NCBI RefSeq assembly: GCF_000516555.1
Contig: NZ_AZSJ01000003.1
Location: 1,010,065 to 1,074,064 of the forward strand
Length of the DNA: 64,000 nt
Origin: Afipia sp. P52-10
GTDB lineage: Bacteria > Pseudomonadota > Alphaproteobacteria > Rhizobiales > Xanthobacteraceae
Reading direction: 5' to 3'
Under the pieces are notes generated by a model that searched no databases, was not told the origin of the DNA, and saw only the letters and a list, made by a program, of their open reading frames with translations. Of the stretch, positions 60,913 through 64,000 are shown piece after piece; position 1 is the stretch's first letter, and each line of letters opens with the position of its first letter. The translations under genes were made by a program, and so were the position numbers.

Positions 60913-61338
60913 TCAAACGTTTCTGCCTGGCACCGGTCGGCTGGTTAGCTGGAATACGCCGGTACAGCGCAGCGCCAGCTTGCCGTCGGCCAGGATGCGG
61001 CCGCTGGAATGCGCCAGCGTCTTGCCGACGCGGTCCACCTGGCCCACCGCCTCCAGCCAAGCGCCCGGCGGGGCCGAGGCGATATAGTCGAGCCCGAGAT
61101 GCGCAGTGACCAGCGCCAGTGGTGGCGACGCGCTCATCGCCGCGATACGGCCGAGATAGACGTCTGCAAGGGCCGAGAACAACGCGCCGTGACAGGTACC
61201 GCGCGTGTTGAGATGGCGCTGATCGATGCGCAGACCAATGCGATAGTTCGCGCCCTCGCCCGCTTCATAGATCGGGCCGATCAGATCGAGATAGCCGCTG
61301 GAGCGCTTCGAAGGCGCGAAGCCTTCCGGAATCGACAT
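60913..61338 (-). CDS. PaaI-type hotdog-fold thioesterase
   Basis: This 141-residue protein shows RIDQRHLNTRGTCHGALFSA, the hotdog active-site segment (here CHGALF for the usual HGG), then LADVYLGRIA and LGLDYIASAPPGAWLEAVGQ. Such enzymes hydrolyse aryl- or acyl-CoA thioesters, as PaaI does in phenylacetate breakdown. It is 74 bases downstream of the nitronate monooxygenase gene on the same strand and probably co-transcribed. Confidence 0.85.
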   Translation of the reverse strand: MSIPEGFAPSKRSSGYLDLIGPIYEAGEGANYRIGLRIDQRHLNTRGTCHGALFSALADVYLGRIAAMSASPPLALVTAHLGLDYIASAPPGAWLEAVGQVDRVGKTLAHSSGRILADGKLALRCTGVFQLTSRPVPGRNV

Positions 61339-61412
61339 CTCAACGAGCCTCCTAAACGATCATCCGCGCAGCAGCGGCTGCGCGGATGAAAATCCAGCCG
61401 ATATCGCGCGCG

Positions 61413-62411
61413 TCAGGCGGCGCGGGCGCTGGCGGTCCAGCCGTCATAGGCCGGATCGGCGGCTTCGGCATATTCCTTGCGGAAACGCGCGACCAGCTCT
61501 TCCACCGAAACGATGCCCTTGATGCTGCCGATGCCCTGACCGGAGCCCCAGATATCCTTCCAGGCCTTTGGCTTGGCGCGCTCACCATCCGACGTGGTCG
61601 CAAAGCTCATCTTGGTCTTGTCCGATTCCGGCATCGCGTCGGGATCGAGACCAGCATTCCTGATCGACGGTTTCAGGTAGTTGCCGTGTACGCCGGTGAT
61701 CGCGTTGGTGTAGACGATATCGTCGGCGCCATACTCCACCACCATCGCCTTGTAACCCAGCGCGGCGTTGGCCTCATGGGTGGCAACGAACGCGGTGCCG
61801 ATGTAGCCGAAGTCGGCGCCGAGAACGCGCGCGGCGCGGATCGCACGGCCATTGCCCATCGCTCCCGACAGCGCGATCGGCCCCTTGAACCACTCGCGCG
61901 TCTCGGAAACGAAAGCCAGCGGCGACACGCGGCCGGCATGACCGCCGGCGCCCGCGGCCACCAGAATCAGGCCGTCGGCGCCCTTCTCGACCGCCTTGTG
62001 CGCGAAAGTCTGGTCGATGACATCATGGAAAACGATGCCACCCCAGTTGTGCACCGCCTGATTCAACTCCGGCCGTGCGCCGAGCGAAGTGATGACCATC
62101 GGCACCTTGTGCTTCTCGCAGATCGCCATATCCGCATCGAGCCGGTTGTTGGTGCGGTGGACGATCTGGTTGACTGCGAACGGCGCCGACAGGCGGTCCG
62201 GGTTCTTGCGGTCGTGCTCGGCCAGTTCCTCCTTGATCCGGTGCAACCACTCATCGAGCATCGATTGCGGCCGCGCGTTCAGCGCCGGGAACGAGCCGAC
62301 GATACCGGCCTTGCACTGCGCGATGACCAGTTCGGGTCCTGACACGATGAACATCGGCGAACCGATGACCGGGATCGACAGCCGGTTTTTGAACAAGGCG
62401 GGAATTGCCAT
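61413..62411 (-). CDS. Nitronate monooxygenase (NMO/2-nitropropane dioxygenase family)
   Basis: This is 332 residues from the ATG at 62411; a longer frame to 62462 adds 17 residues not like the family. Landmarks: NRLSIPVIGSPMFIVSGPEL, AQCKAGIVGSFPALNARP, VAAGAGGHAGRVSP (the conserved catalytic histidine), ALSGAMGNGRAIRAARVLGA, and GYIGTAFVATHEANAALGYK. FMN-dependent oxidation of nitroalkanes is the named activity, but many relatives are enoyl reductase-like with other substrates. It is probably first in an operon with the hotdog thioesterase gene. Confidence 0.9.
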   Translation of the reverse strand: MAIPALFKNRLSIPVIGSPMFIVSGPELVIAQCKAGIVGSFPALNARPQSMLDEWLHRIKEELAEHDRKNPDRLSAPFAVNQIVHRTNNRLDADMAICEKHKVPMVITSLGARPELNQAVHNWGGIVFHDVIDQTFAHKAVEKGADGLILVAAGAGGHAGRVSPLAFVSETREWFKGPIALSGAMGNGRAIRAARVLGADFGYIGTAFVATHEANAALGYKAMVVEYGADDIVYTNAITGVHGNYLKPSIRNAGLDPDAMPESDKTKMSFATTSDGERAKPKAWKDIWGSGQGIGSIKGIVSVEELVARFRKEYAEAADPAYDGWTASARAA

Positions 62412-62666
62412 CTCGAACAGCCCTTTCGTTACCGGCCCTCCCTCGTCCACCGGACTCAGCATGTTCTGCGTCCCGTGTGTTCAGCCGGATGAGTGCGCGC
62501 ACGATGCCAGAAACGTTCGCAGATGCAATCGCCCGACGGCGCGCGTTTTCGCCAGGCCCCCTTGCAGCTGCCGCAAGTGTGCATGATGATCATCATGCAC
62601 ATGAAATGTCCGGAATGCAACCGGGCGGCCGCAGGTGTGGCAACGGAGAAGATGGTGGGACGCGGG

Positions 62667-63260
62667 TTACTGGCAGGCCGCGCGCGTGACGAAGGTCTCG
62701 ATGCGGCAGTCGCCGTCCTTGCGCTTGTAGCCCGGAAGGTAGATGCGCGGATTGCAGGTTTCGGCGGCCTCGGTGGCGAGGCTCTTGCCGGACGCGTAGC
62801 CCTTTTCCTGGCAAAGCTTGTTGGAGGCCGCGTAGCAATCCGGAGCGCCATTGGCCGCTGCCGGACACACCATGCGGCCAGTCGCGAAACCGGTCACCGG
62901 GATGCGCGTCAACGCATCCATGGTCCCCTTGTTGAGATTGTCGATGTGCTGTTGCGTGCCCTTGAAGCCCGAGGTCACGCCATCGGCGGAATCCTTCAGC
63001 CAGCCACCGAGCTTGTCGATCAGGCCAGGGCGTGACGACGAACTCGGCGCCTGCGGCTCCGCTGGAAGCGAAGGCTGCGCGGATGGCGCGAGCGCGGCAG
63101 GCGGCGATTGGCTCGCGGAGGATGACGGCGGCGCCGGTTGCTGCTGCATCGCCTGCGACCAAACCGCCTCGGCCGTCACGATCTGGCCGAGCAGCCCGAG
63201 CGCGAGGATGCAGGCGCCACGGCCGTCGCTGACAAGATTGGCCACTCCGACGATCACCAT
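62667..63260 (-). CDS. Hypothetical secreted protein, Pro/Ser/Ala-rich linker
   Basis: This is 197 residues from the ATG at 63260. The first 35 residues include a hydrophobic stretch (ACILALGLLGQIVTAEAVW), probably a signal. A Pro/Ser/Ala/Gln-rich linker (about 38-80) follows, then a compact part with RPGLIDKLGGWLKDSADGVT and a cysteine-rich end (VCPAAANGAPDCYAASNKLC, TCNPRIYLPGYKRKDGDCRI). Six cysteines suggest disulfides in the periplasm. The pattern occurs widely in this bacterial group; no function is known to me. The start is uncertain. Confidence 0.7.
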   Translation of the reverse strand: MVIVGVANLVSDGRGACILALGLLGQIVTAEAVWSQAMQQQPAPPSSSASQSPPAALAPSAQPSLPAEPQAPSSSSRPGLIDKLGGWLKDSADGVTSGFKGTQQHIDNLNKGTMDALTRIPVTGFATGRMVCPAAANGAPDCYAASNKLCQEKGYASGKSLATEAAETCNPRIYLPGYKRKDGDCRIETFVTRAACQ

Positions 63261-63312
63261 ATCCGGAGCCTACGCCGGCGCGTCCACCAAAGAAAGCGCG
63301 AACTGCCGCCGA

Positions 63313-63894
63313 TCAGAACACCCAGAAAACAACGATGAACCCACCGATCAGTCCGAGCGCTCCGATCGTCACCCAGAAGCCGAGACGCTCCTCGATGATC
63401 TGGCGCGCTTTCGGACCGTAGCGGTTGAGAAGGAAGGCGAGCAGATAGAAGCGCGCGCCGCGGGTGATGATCGAGAACACGACGAAGAGCAGCAGGCTAT
63501 AGCCGGCGAACCCCGAGGTGATGGTGACAAGCTTGTAGGGGATCGGTGTGAAGCCCTTCAGCAGAATGATCCAGGCGCCGTATTCGGCATAAGCGGCGCG
63601 AAACGCCTCGACCTTGTCGCCATAGCCATACAGCTGGATGATCCAGCCGCCGATCGAGTCATAGAGCAGCGCGCCGATCGCGTAGCCAAGCACACCACCG
63701 GCCACCGAGGTCACGGTGCAGACCGCCGCATAGAGCCAGGCCCGCTTCGGCTGCGCGAGCGACATCGGGATCAGCATGACGTCCGGCGGCACTGGGAAGA
63801 ACGAGCTCTCGGCGAACGACACGAAACCGAGTATCCAGAGTGCATAAGGCTTGTCGGCAGCCTGAATACACCAGTCGTACATTCGTCTCAGCAT
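63313..63894 (-). CDS. YqaA/DedA family (VTT-domain) membrane protein
   Basis: This is 193 residues with about five hydrophobic segments. PYALWILGFVSFAESSFFPV is the typical opening with an acidic residue in a helix, then PPDVMLIPMSLAQP, the conserved VTT segment, GGVLGYAIGALLYDSIGGWI and the GFTPIPYKLVTITSGFAGYS motif, with the Pro-x-Pro and Lys characteristic of the family. DedA-type proteins are lipid scramblase-like, moving undecaprenyl phosphate or phospholipids. The ATG at 63894 is the first good start. Nothing clear is seen from 63895 to the window end. Confidence 0.9.
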   Translation of the reverse strand: MLRRMYDWCIQAADKPYALWILGFVSFAESSFFPVPPDVMLIPMSLAQPKRAWLYAAVCTVTSVAGGVLGYAIGALLYDSIGGWIIQLYGYGDKVEAFRAAYAEYGAWIILLKGFTPIPYKLVTITSGFAGYSLLLFVVFSIITRGARFYLLAFLLNRYGPKARQIIEERLGFWVTIGALGLIGGFIVVFWVF

Positions 63895-64000
63895 CAGGCG
63901 AATTCTTTCTTCGGTGAGAGCCCGATCGCGATCGATGCGGGCCGCGCGTGTCGGAGACGAGCTTCAGGGCCAATCTAGCGGCGCTTGGGCGAGCGGCGGG

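Noticed and set aside
62493..63035. 180-codon plus-strand frame with CXXC (MKCPECNR)
   Set aside because: The CPEC is suggestive of a zinc ribbon, but the rest is antisense to the secreted-protein gene and has no family-like pattern after it.
62851..63978. 375-codon plus-strand frame
   Set aside because: It is antisense to the secreted protein and the DedA-type gene, with shadow-type composition (Asp/Arg/Gln-rich) and no start signal.
1..64000. CRISPR array, prophage or insertion sequence
   Set aside because: I looked for evenly spaced direct repeats, integrase or transposase motifs and terminal repeats with target duplications and found none; only short dispersed palindromes are present.

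Overview
The window is high-GC chromosomal DNA of an alphaproteobacterium, most likely of the Bradyrhizobium/Rhodopseudomonas/Afipia group (Nitrobacteraceae). This rests on the gene families present (Bug-type solute-binding proteins, class III CoA-transferases, a PutA without its DNA-binding domain, HpaB-like and LLM-type flavin oxidoreductases, a BigR/Blh sulfide operon) and on short dispersed palindromes built around CCGAAAACCGG...CCCACTTTTCGG. This assignment is an inference. I found no rRNA, tRNA, CRISPR array, transposase or phage gene. Most of the sequence reads as metabolic core and accessory chromosome.

Layout. 1-16.8 kb is a catabolic region: a partial SDR, a Bug solute-binding protein divergent from a LysR regulator, an enoyl-CoA hydratase, an MFS exporter, a DUF35/thiolase pair, two tandem CaiB/BaiF CoA-transferases, a second MFS carrier, a hydroxypyruvate-isomerase-like enzyme, an amidase and bifunctional PutA. 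16.9-17.8 kb holds a flavin reductase and an orphan BrnA-type antitoxin. 17.9-26.2 kb is the most unusual locus. A tightly coupled minus-strand operon (MDR dehydrogenase, a PTPS/QueD-fold protein with a degenerate active site, a GT4 glycosyltransferase and a methyltransferase) faces a plus-strand set (an OpgH-like glucosyltransferase, a polytopic membrane protein and a 2Fe-2S adenylate cyclase with a cytochrome-b-like membrane anchor).

26.4-40.9 kb holds an MmgE/PrpD protein preceded by two inverted repeats, an LLM oxidoreductase, a signal-less HtrA-like protease, an HpaB-family hydroxylase, two alpha/beta hydrolases, GNAT, VOC plus WYL regulator, a lone ParB-like protein, a SulP anion transporter, and a MarR/EamA divergent pair with two near-identical palindromic operators. 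41.0-43.6 kb is a sulfide-detoxification operon (DUF442-Blh, BigR, two half-size YeeE/YedE proteins) under a 27-nt AT-rich palindrome. 43.7-51 kb holds an NfeD/slipin pair, an APH(3')-like phosphotransferase, an ICMT-like methyltransferase, a GbsR-type regulator, an SGNH hydrolase and DusA. 52.1-53.3 kb contains four small envelope or secreted proteins.

53.4-59.0 kb is a run of five paralogous Bug-family solute-binding proteins, all on the minus strand, all with RR-containing (Tat-like) signal sequences and without TctA/TctB membrane partners. They are followed by an HpcH/HpaI aldolase, a GFA protein, a hotdog thioesterase, a nitronate monooxygenase, a secreted protein and a DedA/YqaA-type membrane protein.

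Functionally the window suggests an organism that takes up many organic acids, degrades aromatic or fatty acids through CoA thioesters, handles sulfide, and modifies envelope glycans.
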